Source of the DNA: Anaerolineales bacterium
GTDB lineage: Bacteria > Chloroflexota > Anaerolineae > 4572-78 > J111
Reading direction: 5' to 3'
Assembly (NCBI GenBank): GCA_020634855.1
Contig: JACKAU010000011.1
Span: 1 to 64,000 of the forward strand
DNA: 64,000 bases
This document shows positions 1-7,145 of the stretch, piece by piece. The number at the start of each line of letters is the position of its first letter. Positions within the stretch are counted from its first letter, which is position 1. The notes under the pieces are model-generated. The model was given only the letters and a program-made list of their open reading frames with translations, was not told where the DNA came from and made no database searches. A program made the position numbers and the translations under genes.

Positions 1-82
1 CAAGCAAGACTAAACTTCCCACAACTACAGCGAGCCGATATACGCGGCCAACCTTCATATCTTTCTCTATCTTTTTCGACAT
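1..82 (-). CDS. N-terminus of a secreted or membrane-anchored protein (partial)
   Basis: Only the first 27 codons are in the window; the gene runs off the left edge. The ATG whose first base is at 82 follows AAAGGA with about 7 bases between, which is better placed than the in-frame ATG at 88. The peptide starts with a lysine-rich stretch (MSKKIEKDMK) and then a hydrophobic run (LAVVVGSLVLL), as expected for a signal peptide or N-terminal anchor. It lies on the same strand as the BtuF-like gene upstream (191-937), so it may be a partner in uptake, for example a periplasmic or permease component, but that is a guess. Function cannot be told from this fragment. Confidence 0.55.
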   Translation of the reverse strand, partial: MSKKIEKDMKVGRVYRLAVVVGSLVLL

Positions 83-190
83 CCTCATTTCCTTTTAAAT
101 AATTACCTGCTAAAGAAAGGAAGATTCGTTGACCTTGCCATCACCCCTACCGACCGCTCTCTTGAAAAGTTTTGGTTTCATTCTGACTTC

Positions 191-937
191 TCAAGCCGGG
201 TACAAGGCTTGCCAGAGCTGCTGCGCGCCTTCAACCAGGTTGGGGCCGGGGGCGTTGAGCAGGATTTCGTTCACGGCCACGACCCGGCCGGATCGAACGG
301 CGCTGACGTTACTCCAACCGGCCCGCGCCAGCACTCGCTCCGGGTCCATCTGCTCGATGCCGGCCCAGCACAGGATAATGACTTCCGGGTCGGCTTCGAT
401 CACCTCTTGATCGGTCACCTGGCGGCCCGTCGGCTGCGGCACACAGTCGCCGCCCAACAGCTCGACCAACTCGGCAATCCACAGCCCGGCGGTCATTAAC
501 GGCTTGGGCCATTCTTCTACATAAACGCGTTGGCGGGGTTTATCTTTGGCCCGACGGATCAAATCGGCCAGGCCGGTTTGCATCTGCGCCACCAGCGTGT
601 CGGCTTGATCGGCGGCGTCGCACAGGCGGCCCAGCCAGCGGATATGGCGGTAAACATCGGCCACGGATTGCGGGTACAAACACAAGACATCCAGTTTGGC
701 TTGAAGCAACGTATCGATCTTACCGGCCTGGTACGGGGTGGCCGCAATCACCAAATCCGGCTGCAAGGCCGCCACCTCGTCTGCTTTCACGGTCCAGGTG
801 GTGTCCAACTGCGGCAGGCCCGTGACCTCAACCAGACGGTGGCAGTAACGGGTCACCCCCACCAGACGATGGCGCTGACCCAACGCCGCCAGCGTGGCGG
901 TGATGCTGGGTTCCAGAGAAACAATGCGTTGAGTCAT
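191..937 (-). CDS. BtuF-like cobalamin/metal-complex binding protein
   Basis: A 248-aa protein of the helical-backbone periplasmic binding family (BtuF/FhuD fold). The start MTQRIVSLEPSITATLAALG matches the usual RIVSLxPSxTE opening, followed by a GVTRYC segment and PDLVIA in the first lobe. The second lobe holds QEVIEADPEVIILCW and ends with a segment typical of the family (LNAPGPNLVEGAQQL). No signal peptide or lipobox is seen, so it is either cytoplasmic, as stand-alone 'cobalamin-binding protein' homologues often are, or depends on another export route. AAAGGAG lies 8 bases before the ATG. No BtuC/D permease or ATPase is in the window; only the partial downstream gene could be a partner. 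The ligand is inferred from family resemblance. Confidence 0.75.
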   Translation of the reverse strand: MTQRIVSLEPSITATLAALGQRHRLVGVTRYCHRLVEVTGLPQLDTTWTVKADEVAALQPDLVIAATPYQAGKIDTLLQAKLDVLCLYPQSVADVYRHIRWLGRLCDAADQADTLVAQMQTGLADLIRRAKDKPRQRVYVEEWPKPLMTAGLWIAELVELLGGDCVPQPTGRQVTDQEVIEADPEVIILCWAGIEQMDPERVLARAGWSNVSAVRSGRVVAVNEILLNAPGPNLVEGAQQLWQALYPA

Positions 938-964
938 AAGGTTACTCCTTTAAAAATAAAGGCA

Positions 965-1024
965 TGGAGCGTCAAAGTAAACTTTGACCTAACTGTGAAT
1001 GACAAAGCAAGCTTTGTCGCTCCA
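965..1024. repeat. Nested palindromic repeat (REP-like)
   Basis: Outer arms TGGAGCG (965-971) and CGCTCCA (1018-1024) enclose two internal palindromes, TCAAAGTAAACTTTGA (972-987) and ACAAAGCAAGCTTTGT (1002-1017). The four arms can fold as a cruciform-like structure. It lies between the BtuF-like start and the ftsZ terminator. Confidence 0.7.
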
Positions 1025-1038
1025 AGTCAGCCGGACGG

Positions 1039-1071
1039 GTAGGTTGGGTCTCGTGCCTCGACCCAACCTAC
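1039..1071. repeat. 12-bp perfect hairpin (GTAGGTTGGGTC family)
   Basis: GTAGGTTGGGTC at 1039-1050 and its exact complement GACCCAACCTAC at 1060-1071 flank a 9-base loop. There is no T-run, so it is not an obvious terminator. From memory, similar GTAGGTTGGGT palindromes are common dispersed repeats in cyanobacteria and Chloroflexota. Confidence 0.75.
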
Positions 1072-1085
1072 GAAGTGTTAAACTC

Positions 1086-1120
1086 AAAAAAAGCGCCCCT
1101 GGCTTATAGGCCAGGGACGC
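1086..1120 (-). terminator. Rho-independent terminator of the dcw cluster
   Basis: On the minus strand an 11-bp stem with one mismatch (arms 1093-1103 and 1110-1120) is followed directly by seven Ts (1086-1092). It sits about 80 nt after the ftsZ stop, so it should end the whole mraZ-ftsZ transcript. Confidence 0.85.
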
Positions 1121-1200
1121 AGCGGGGATGCGGTGTGTGGTTTTTTGCCTGCCACACTCAGGCCGTAGGAGAGACGGTTGATAAATCAATCAACCGCTAT

Positions 1201-2397
1201 TCAGGATACGCGACGTTTTTGCATGCGTTTGCGCAAGAAGGTTGGAACTTCGAGATCTTCGGGGTCATAGGTGGGTTCGGGTCGAGGGGCGGGTGAGGGT
1301 TGGGGCGTTTCTTCACGAGCATAGGTTTCTCGCACTTTACGCTGAGGGAAGGCGATAGTTTTTGAATCGCTGACGGGTTCGGGGGCAGGCTTGGGCGTGC
1401 CGGCCACGACCGGCTTACGCTTGGCAATGGCCTCTTCAAACCCCGTAGCGATCAAGGTGATGCGCAGTTCTTCATCCAAGTTCTCATCGATGACTGCACC
1501 AAAGATAATATTGGCTTCGGGGTGCGCTTTCTGGCGCACAATTTCGGCGGCTTCGTTGACTTCGTACAGGCTCAAGTTCGGGCCGCTGGTGATGTTGAAC
1601 AAGATACCTTTGGCCCCTTCAATGGTCACATCCAGCAGCGATGAGGAGACCGCACTTTCGGCTGCGGCAACAGCCCGGTTCTCACCCGTCGCCACGCCGA
1701 CGGACATCAGCGAGGCGCCGCCGCCGGTCATAATCGAGCGGACATCGGCAAAGTCCAGATTGATTAGACCGGGTACGGTAATCAGTTCAGATATCCCTTG
1801 AATGCCCTGGCGCAGCACGTCATCGGCGGTGCGGAAGGCATCGGTCATGCTGGCCCGCTTATCGACAATTTCCAGCAGACGATCATTGGGGATGACAATG
1901 AGCGTGTCGACCTGTTCTTTGAGGCTTTCGATGCCGTCTATCGCCAGGTTTTGGCGGCGGCTGCCCTCAAAACCGAACGGCCGGGTGACCACGCCGATAG
2001 TCAACGCGCCGGTTGACTTGGCGATTTCGGCAATGACCGGCGCGGCGCCCGTCCCGGTGCCGCCGCCCATGCCGCAGGTCACAAAAATCATATCGGCCCC
2101 GGCAATGACTTCTTCCAAATCATCGGACGACTCTTCGGCGGCTTTCTTGCCAACCTCCGGGTTCCCGCCGGCTCCCAGGCCGCGGGTCAGCTTATCGCCA
2201 ATGCGGATGCGTTGCGGGGCATCGCTCATTAGCAGGGCCTGAGCGTCGGTGTTGACGGCAATAAATTCAACGCCGCGCAGCCCTTCGGCAATCATGCGGT
2301 TGACGGCGTTACTGCCGCCGCCGCCCACGCCGACAACTTTGATTTGGGCAAAATTTTCAGGTTGCATCATATAATCATTTCGGTTATTGTTTGACAT
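1201..2397 (-). CDS. ftsZ: Cell division protein FtsZ
   Basis: A 398-aa tubulin-like GTPase that polymerises into the Z-ring and recruits the divisome at the inner membrane face. Visible motifs: GGGGSNAVNRM near residue 25, the tubulin signature GGGTGTG at 111-117, and the T7 loop NLDFADV at 213-219 that completes the active site of the next subunit. A Pro/Glu-rich linker follows, ending in the conserved C-terminal peptide (VPTFLRKR) that binds FtsA and other partners. The ATG at 2397 has GGGGAG 7 bases upstream. It is the last gene of the cluster, directly after ftsA and before a strong terminator. Confidence 0.98.
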   Translation of the reverse strand: MSNNNRNDYMMQPENFAQIKVVGVGGGGSNAVNRMIAEGLRGVEFIAVNTDAQALLMSDAPQRIRIGDKLTRGLGAGGNPEVGKKAAEESSDDLEEVIAGADMIFVTCGMGGGTGTGAAPVIAEIAKSTGALTIGVVTRPFGFEGSRRQNLAIDGIESLKEQVDTLIVIPNDRLLEIVDKRASMTDAFRTADDVLRQGIQGISELITVPGLINLDFADVRSIMTGGGASLMSVGVATGENRAVAAAESAVSSSLLDVTIEGAKGILFNITSGPNLSLYEVNEAAEIVRQKAHPEANIIFGAVIDENLDEELRITLIATGFEEAIAKRKPVVAGTPKPAPEPVSDSKTIAFPQRKVRETYAREETPQPSPAPRPEPTYDPEDLEVPTFLRKRMQKRRVS

Positions 2398-2483
2398 TTT
2401 CGCACTCCCCGTTAGGTTATTTCCAAAAACTGTTTTAATAATTTAGGCTTGATGGTCAGGCTTCAACCAAGCCTAGAATTTCC

Positions 2484-3710
2484 TTAGCCCGGCAAAAAGG
2501 CCTTCAGCCAGGTGGGCATCTTCATTCCATTTTTAGGAGGCTGCGGCGCCGGTTGGGCCGGTAAATCATGCTGGATGCCCCAATCCAACAAGCCGATACT
2601 GGCGGCGTAGGCCGGATTGTGCAACGTTTCAACCAGCCCCCGCAAATCTTGCGGTTCGCCAATCCGGGTCGGTAACCCCATGACCTCACGGGCTAAATCG
2701 CGAATCCCGGGCAGATTAGCCGTCCCACCGCACAAGACCACCCCCGCCGGCAGCAAGCCATCGTAACCGCTGCGCTTGATCTCGTTGAGCACCATCTCAA
2801 AGATCTCTTCGGTCCGGGCTTCAACGATCTCGGCCAAAAATTGGCGCGGCAACTGCTGGTGACCGTCTTGACCAAACATCTCGGCCCGGATCATCTCCTC
2901 CGGTATCACCCCGTCCGGCAGGGCGTGACCGTACTTAAGCTTGATCTCTTCGGCCACGTTGTAGGGCGTCCGCAGGCCCACGGCGATATCGTTGGTGATC
3001 TGCTCACCGCCGGTGGGCAACACCACCGTGTGCCAGATGCTACCTTCAATAAAGATGGCGATATCGGTGGTGCCGCCGCCGATATCGACCAACACCACGC
3101 CCATCTCCCGCTCGATGTCGGTCAACACGGCCTCGCCGGAAGCCAGCGGCTCCAAGACCAGGGCATCAATGTGAATGCCGGAACTTTGCACGCATTTGAT
3201 CAGGTTGCGGACGGAGGAGGTCGAGCCGGTTACAATGTGGGCTTCAACTTCCAGCCGGTAGGCTTGCATGCCAATCGGGTCCCGCACGCCGTCATCGCCA
3301 TCAACCGAAAAGCCGCGCGGAATGATGTGCAACACTTCGCGGTTGTGTGGAATATCGATGGCCCGGGCGGCTTCCAACGCCCGTTCGACATCCACGGGCC
3401 GGATACCGCGCTCGCCCCGGCTAATGGCCACGACGCCTCGACTATTGATAGCGTTAATGTGCGATCCGGCCAGCCCCACATAGGCGCTGGCAATCTCGTA
3501 GCCTGACGTTCGCTCCGCTCGCTGGATCGACTCGGCGACAGCGGCGGAGACTTCATTGACATTGACCACCACCCCTTTGCGAATTCCGTGGGACGGAACC
3601 GTCCCAACGCCCACAATCCGCATCGGACTCTCAGGAGGCGGGCCGACTTCGGCCACCAGCGTGCAGATTTTTGTAGTGCCTATATCTAAGGCCACAACAG
3701 TGCGATCCAC
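2484..3710 (-). CDS. ftsA: Cell division protein FtsA
   Basis: A 408-aa actin-like ATPase that tethers FtsZ filaments to the membrane. It opens with the actin-fold phosphate-1 motif (ALDIGTTKICTLV), has the SHS2/1C insertion after about residue 85, the second phosphate motif VDIGGGTTDIAIF near 210, and VLCGGTANLPGI near 335. The C-terminal tail (MPTWLKAFLPG) fits the amphipathic membrane-targeting helix. The start is GTG at 3710, supported by an excellent AAAGGAGG 9-10 bases upstream. An 86-base gap separates it from ftsZ; a likely secondary promoter lies about 95 bases upstream (3803-3831). Confidence 0.97.
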   Translation of the reverse strand: MDRTVVALDIGTTKICTLVAEVGPPPESPMRIVGVGTVPSHGIRKGVVVNVNEVSAAVAESIQRAERTSGYEIASAYVGLAGSHINAINSRGVVAISRGERGIRPVDVERALEAARAIDIPHNREVLHIIPRGFSVDGDDGVRDPIGMQAYRLEVEAHIVTGSTSSVRNLIKCVQSSGIHIDALVLEPLASGEAVLTDIEREMGVVLVDIGGGTTDIAIFIEGSIWHTVVLPTGGEQITNDIAVGLRTPYNVAEEIKLKYGHALPDGVIPEEMIRAEMFGQDGHQQLPRQFLAEIVEARTEEIFEMVLNEIKRSGYDGLLPAGVVLCGGTANLPGIRDLAREVMGLPTRIGEPQDLRGLVETLHNPAYAASIGLLDWGIQHDLPAQPAPQPPKNGMKMPTWLKAFLPG

Positions 3711-3802
3711 GCTAATTTACCTCCTTTCGCTTTACTGCCGGGTAGCTAGATGGTGTCAGTAGAGACAGGTCAGGCTCATAAACCCAGTAAGTTGTAAAAG
3801 CT

Positions 3803-3831
3803 AGTTTACCACAATATATAGTATTTTGCAA
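3803..3831 (-). promoter_or_regulatory. Candidate internal promoter for ftsA-ftsZ
   Basis: On the minus strand TTGCAA (3826-3831) is separated by exactly 17 bp from TAAACT (3803-3808). Each box matches 4 of 6 consensus bases. It lies in the 159-bp gap between ftsQ and ftsA, the largest gap in this half of the cluster. Two imperfect copies of TTGTGGTA surround it. Confidence 0.5.
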
Positions 3832-3869
3832 TATCTTATACCACAACATATCGTGCTTTTCCTTAAAAT

Positions 3870-4766
3870 TTAAGGTCGGTTTCGTCTATATTGAGGTGCA
3901 ATTTGCGGTCGAACCGGGACAGGTTGACGTAACGGCGGTGGGTCGATCCGGATTTCCGGCAAGGTCCGGTAGACCGGCTGGAGCGGATCGCGCAAATCAA
4001 TATAAACCGGGGGCCGCTCATTTTCGCGCAGCTGAGGCAGCAGGGCGCTGAGGACCATTAACTTGGCCTTCATATCAGTCCCATCACCCAAATAAACCGG
4101 CCAGCCTTCCGGCGTCGCCACCACCAGGCCGGTCGCCCTGGCGTGGCGCACCACTCGTACATCCGGCGCTAAAATCCGCAGTGTCTGAGCGCCTTTGATC
4201 AAAGCCGGATCGATATGATAGCCCACCTCCAGGGCCTGCCGATCATCATCGACTATCTTGAGCATATCTTCCATCTCCGCTTTAGGCGGCACGACTGTCC
4301 CTTCCTCATCCACCCACCAGATCGTGTCTCCGGACTGCCATAGCAACTGCGGCCGGCGCTCCGCCACGTCGATCGCCACCTGAGCCGGTAGCTTGACTGT
4401 GACAGAAGCCGACTTGATGTTGGGCAGCGCCTCAATATTGCGCTCGACCTCAGCCGGACTGATCCAAAAGATGCTCTGGCTGTCGATCTGGCCGGCCGTA
4501 TAAATCTCGCGGGCCGACACCGCCACATTCCCCCGAATTTCGGCCCCATATACAAAAAATGCGCTCGAGGTAAACAGCATATAAATAAGCCAGACCAGCA
4601 AGCCCAACGCCAGCATGCCGCTAAACTTAACGCCGCGCGCCTGCCAAAATTTCAAAACCGGATCCATCGACAACCGGGGCCTGGCAGCCGTTGTTTGATA
4701 TTTGATTGCTTGTGCCCCCAAGCGCATCTCAGAGCGCCGGCGGCGTCGTTTCTTTTGGGTGAACAT
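3870..4766 (-). CDS. ftsQ: Cell division protein FtsQ/DivIB
   Basis: A 298-aa bitopic membrane protein that links early and late divisome proteins. The N-terminus is very basic (KKRRRRRSEMR), followed by one membrane helix at about 50-72 and an extracytoplasmic POTRA domain (IRGNVAVSAREIYTAG onward) with the FtsQ-type ERRPQLLW segment near 140. The C-terminus is Pro-rich. Position between ddl and ftsA is the classical dcw place. No good ribosome site precedes the ATG at 4766, because the upstream leader consists of heptamer repeats. An internal ATG at codon 14 (MRLGAQ) is an alternative start. Confidence 0.9.
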   Translation of the reverse strand: MFTQKKRRRRRSEMRLGAQAIKYQTTAARPRLSMDPVLKFWQARGVKFSGMLALGLLVWLIYMLFTSSAFFVYGAEIRGNVAVSAREIYTAGQIDSQSIFWISPAEVERNIEALPNIKSASVTVKLPAQVAIDVAERRPQLLWQSGDTIWWVDEEGTVVPPKAEMEDMLKIVDDDRQALEVGYHIDPALIKGAQTLRILAPDVRVVRHARATGLVVATPEGWPVYLGDGTDMKAKLMVLSALLPQLRENERPPVYIDLRDPLQPVYRTLPEIRIDPPPLRQPVPVRPQIAPQYRRNRP

Positions 4767-4770
4767 GTTG

Positions 4771-4859
4771 GTAATTGGTAATTAGTAACTGGTAATTGGT
4801 AATTGGTAATTGGAGATGAAGTTAAATCTCCAATCTCTAATCTCTAATCTCCAATCTCA
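4771..4859. repeat. Heptamer tandem repeat between ddl and ftsQ
   Basis: A degenerate array of 7-bp units, TGGTAAT/TAGTAAC on the left and CCAATCT/CTAATCT on the right, meeting at the inverted pair GGAGAT...ATCTCC. It fills the whole ddl-ftsQ gap. It resembles the heptanucleotide STRR repeats known from cyanobacteria. Confidence 0.8.
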
Positions 4860-4860
4860 C

Positions 4861-5988
4861 CTACTCTGCCTGGTCAACGTCAAAAGTCGTTTTCGATTGC
4901 TGTTTATCGTCAAACCGCTCTAAAGCCAGTTCGATCAAACGGTCGATTAACTCGCTGTAGGACAGACCGCTAGCTTCCCACAGTTTGGGATACATGCTGA
5001 TGGGCGTGAAGCCCGGCATCGTATTGACTTCATTTAGATACAACGCGCCATCGGCTTTATCGAGCAAGAAATCGCAGCGAGCCAGCCCGGCGGCATCGAC
5101 CACCTGAAATGCGGCCACGGCCAGTTGCTGAGCCTGCTCGGTCTGGGCCTGGCTCAAGGGGGCGGGAATCAGTAACTCCGAACTGTTGTCGATGTACTTG
5201 GCCGCGTAGCTGTAAAACTCGCGAGAGGCAATAATCTCGCCCGGCACCGAAGCGATAGGATCATCGTTACCCAACACGCTGACTTCAATCTCGCGGGCGT
5301 CGATGCCTTGCTCGACCACAATTTTGCGGTCGTACTGGACGGCATCAGCCAGCCCAACCCGCAGGTCATCCCGATCTTTGGCCTTGTGGACGCCCACGCT
5401 ACTGCCCAGGTTGGCCGGCTTGACAAACATCGGATAGGTCAACCCGGCTTCGCAAGCATCGAGTACCGTCTCCGGCTGACTTTGCCACTGCCGGCGCAGA
5501 AAAACGCGATAAGGCAAAATCGGCAAGCCGTGCGCCTCAAAGACTTTTTTGCATATGGCTTTATCCATGCCCACCGCGCTGGCCATCACCCCGGCCCCCA
5601 CATAAGGGAGGCCGACCAGTTCCAGAAAGCCCTGAACCGTACCGTCTTCGCCAAAGGGACCGTGCAGCACCGGAAAAATCACATCCAGCGGGCCGGTCTC
5701 GGAAATCGGCAGGGCCAAGGTGTTTTCCGGCAGCGCCTCCGCCGCTGTGGTAGAATTGGCCAGCGCCGGATGACCGGCCGCTGCTTCGAGCAGCCGCTGG
5801 TGAATATTTTCGCCCGTGAGCCACTGCCCGGCCTTGGTAATGCCGATCGGCACGATCTCGTAGCGGGCCGGGTCCATCGCCTGCATAATGCCTTTGGCCG
5901 AGGTCAAACTGACCTCGTGCTCCCCACTACGTCCGCCAAATACCAGACCAACGCGTATTTTCTTAGGGGGTTGGTTTTGCTGACTCAC
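4861..5988 (-). CDS. ddl: D-alanine--D-alanine ligase
   Basis: A 375-aa ATP-grasp enzyme making the D-Ala-D-Ala dipeptide used by MurF. It shows GGRSGEHEVSLTSAKG near residue 18, VGMDKAICKKVFEAHGLP at the start of the ATP-grasp domain, the lid segment (PANLGSSVGVHKA), and the Mg/ATP-binding LNEVNTMPGFT near the end. The start is a GTG at 5988, which overlaps the last 26 bases of murB, so translation is probably coupled. The usual dcw position between murB and ftsQ is kept. Confidence 0.97.
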   Translation of the reverse strand: MSQQNQPPKKIRVGLVFGGRSGEHEVSLTSAKGIMQAMDPARYEIVPIGITKAGQWLTGENIHQRLLEAAAGHPALANSTTAAEALPENTLALPISETGPLDVIFPVLHGPFGEDGTVQGFLELVGLPYVGAGVMASAVGMDKAICKKVFEAHGLPILPYRVFLRRQWQSQPETVLDACEAGLTYPMFVKPANLGSSVGVHKAKDRDDLRVGLADAVQYDRKIVVEQGIDAREIEVSVLGNDDPIASVPGEIIASREFYSYAAKYIDNSSELLIPAPLSQAQTEQAQQLAVAAFQVVDAAGLARCDFLLDKADGALYLNEVNTMPGFTPISMYPKLWEASGLSYSELIDRLIELALERFDDKQQSKTTFDVDQAE

Positions 5989-6919
5989 CGACCACCTCGA
6001 TTTCTAACTCTAATCTGACTTTAAATTTGTCCGCGACCACCTGTTGGGCGATTTCAATCAACTCAATCATCTCGGTCGAGGTCGCTCCGCCTAAATTGCT
6101 GAAAAAGTTGGCGTGGACGGGTGAAATTTGGGCCTGGCCTACGCGATACCCCTTTAATCCCGCCGCCTCGATCAACCGGCCGGCATAGTCGCCAGGCGGA
6201 TTTTTGAACATGCTGCCCATCGTAGCCCCCGGCGGTTGGCTGCTTTTACGGCGCTCGTTGAAGCCGGTCATCCGGGCCTCAACCGCCTCGGGCGCAGCCG
6301 GGGTCAATTGCAGTTCGGCCCGCAACACCACCCACTCTAAGTTGGGCTGCCATTTCAAGATCGACGTCCGGTAGTCGTACTTCAGCCACGCCACCGGCTG
6401 CCAGACTCGCTCACCATCCGGCGACAGCAGATCGGCCCGGACCAGCGTAGCCGCCATATCGCGACCGTAAGCGCCGGCGTTGTTGACCACCGCCCCGCCC
6501 ACCGTTCCCGGCACCCCGACGGCCCATTCAAAGCCGCTTAAGCCTTCTCGAACACAGCGCCGGGCCAAGTTAGGCAGCACCACGCCGCTGTCGGCGGTTA
6601 ACAGTCGCCGGTCAAGTCCGGGTTGGGGCGGCTGAAGGTGAACCTGCCTGGTTCGATTTTCGATGACCAGGCCGCGAATCCCGCCGTCGGTGATTAGAAT
6701 ATTGGCCCCACCGCCTAGCATAAACATCGGCACCTGATGCTGCCGGGCCAGAGTTACGACCTCGACCAGTTCATCGATCTGGGTGACGGGCAGCCAGATA
6801 TCCGCCGGTCCCCCTAAGCGGGACGTGGTGTGGTTGGCCAGCGGTTCATCCAGCCGCGGCCGGTCGCCAAAAGCGGCGGTCAGGGCTGCGGCCAGCGCTT
6901 CGATCCCTTTACGCGGCAT
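5963..6919 (-). CDS. murB: UDP-N-acetylenolpyruvoylglucosamine reductase MurB
   Basis: A 318-aa FAD flavoprotein that reduces UDP-GlcNAc-enolpyruvate with NADPH to UDP-MurNAc. FAD-binding motifs are LGGGANILITDGG near 80 and GVPGTVGGAVVNNAGAYG near 138. The catalytic serine region reads GATMGSMFKNPPGDYAGRLIEAAGLKG, which marks a type I-like MurB. The ATG at 6919 overlaps the stop of the 78-aa upstream ORF by 11 bases, and the 3' end overlaps ddl by 26. It is thus embedded in a chain of overlapping frames in the cluster. Confidence 0.97.
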   Translation of the reverse strand: MPRKGIEALAAALTAAFGDRPRLDEPLANHTTSRLGGPADIWLPVTQIDELVEVVTLARQHQVPMFMLGGGANILITDGGIRGLVIENRTRQVHLQPPQPGLDRRLLTADSGVVLPNLARRCVREGLSGFEWAVGVPGTVGGAVVNNAGAYGRDMAATLVRADLLSPDGERVWQPVAWLKYDYRTSILKWQPNLEWVVLRAELQLTPAAPEAVEARMTGFNERRKSSQPPGATMGSMFKNPPGDYAGRLIEAAGLKGYRVGQAQISPVHANFFSNLGGATSTEMIELIEIAQQVVADKFKVRLELEIEVVGESAKPTP

Positions 6920-7145
6920 TATCCAAATCTTGCAGTCTGGCGGACATCTGCCGAATTCGGGCTTGCCGGGCCGCCCGCTCGATGGTTAGCACTTTGAAAC
7001 GCGCCCCTTCGACCCGCTCGGCCGAAGTCAGAAAGGGGGGGATGTGAGAGACTGGAGGCTGGAGAGGGGAGAGGGGAGATCGTTTTGATCTTTGGTTGGG
7101 TTGGCGTCGTCGTTGACCAATGAGTGTTAGGTTACGTTTCGTCAT
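6909..7145 (-). CDS. Small basic protein of unknown function between murC and murB
   Basis: A 78-aa ORF rich in Arg, Ser and Pro, without membrane helices or recognisable domain. Reasons to keep it: it starts 14 bases inside the end of murC with GAAAGGA about 8 bases before its ATG, and ends 11 bases inside murB, as a translationally coupled gene would. A reason for doubt: its middle (about 7029-7075) is a run of 7-bp repeat units (TGGAGAG-like) like those in the intergenic gaps, so it could be a spacer that stays open by chance. The C-terminal half (RFKVLTIERAARQARIRQMSARLQ) looks like a helical, charged segment. No homologue is recognised. Confidence 0.5.
   Translation of the reverse strand: MTKRNLTLIGQRRRQPNQRSKRSPLSPLQPPVSHIPPFLTSAERVEGARFKVLTIERAARQARIRQMSARLQDLDNAA

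Noticed and set aside
129..410. 93-aa plus-strand frame
   Set aside because: It is antisense to the BtuF-like gene and has low-complexity composition without a family match.
5308..6018. 236-aa plus-strand ORF antisense to ddl
   Set aside because: It is a shadow frame of a clearly conserved Ddl. Similar long antisense frames at 26646-27320, 28147-28878, 36233-36949 and 59606-60334 were rejected for the same reason.
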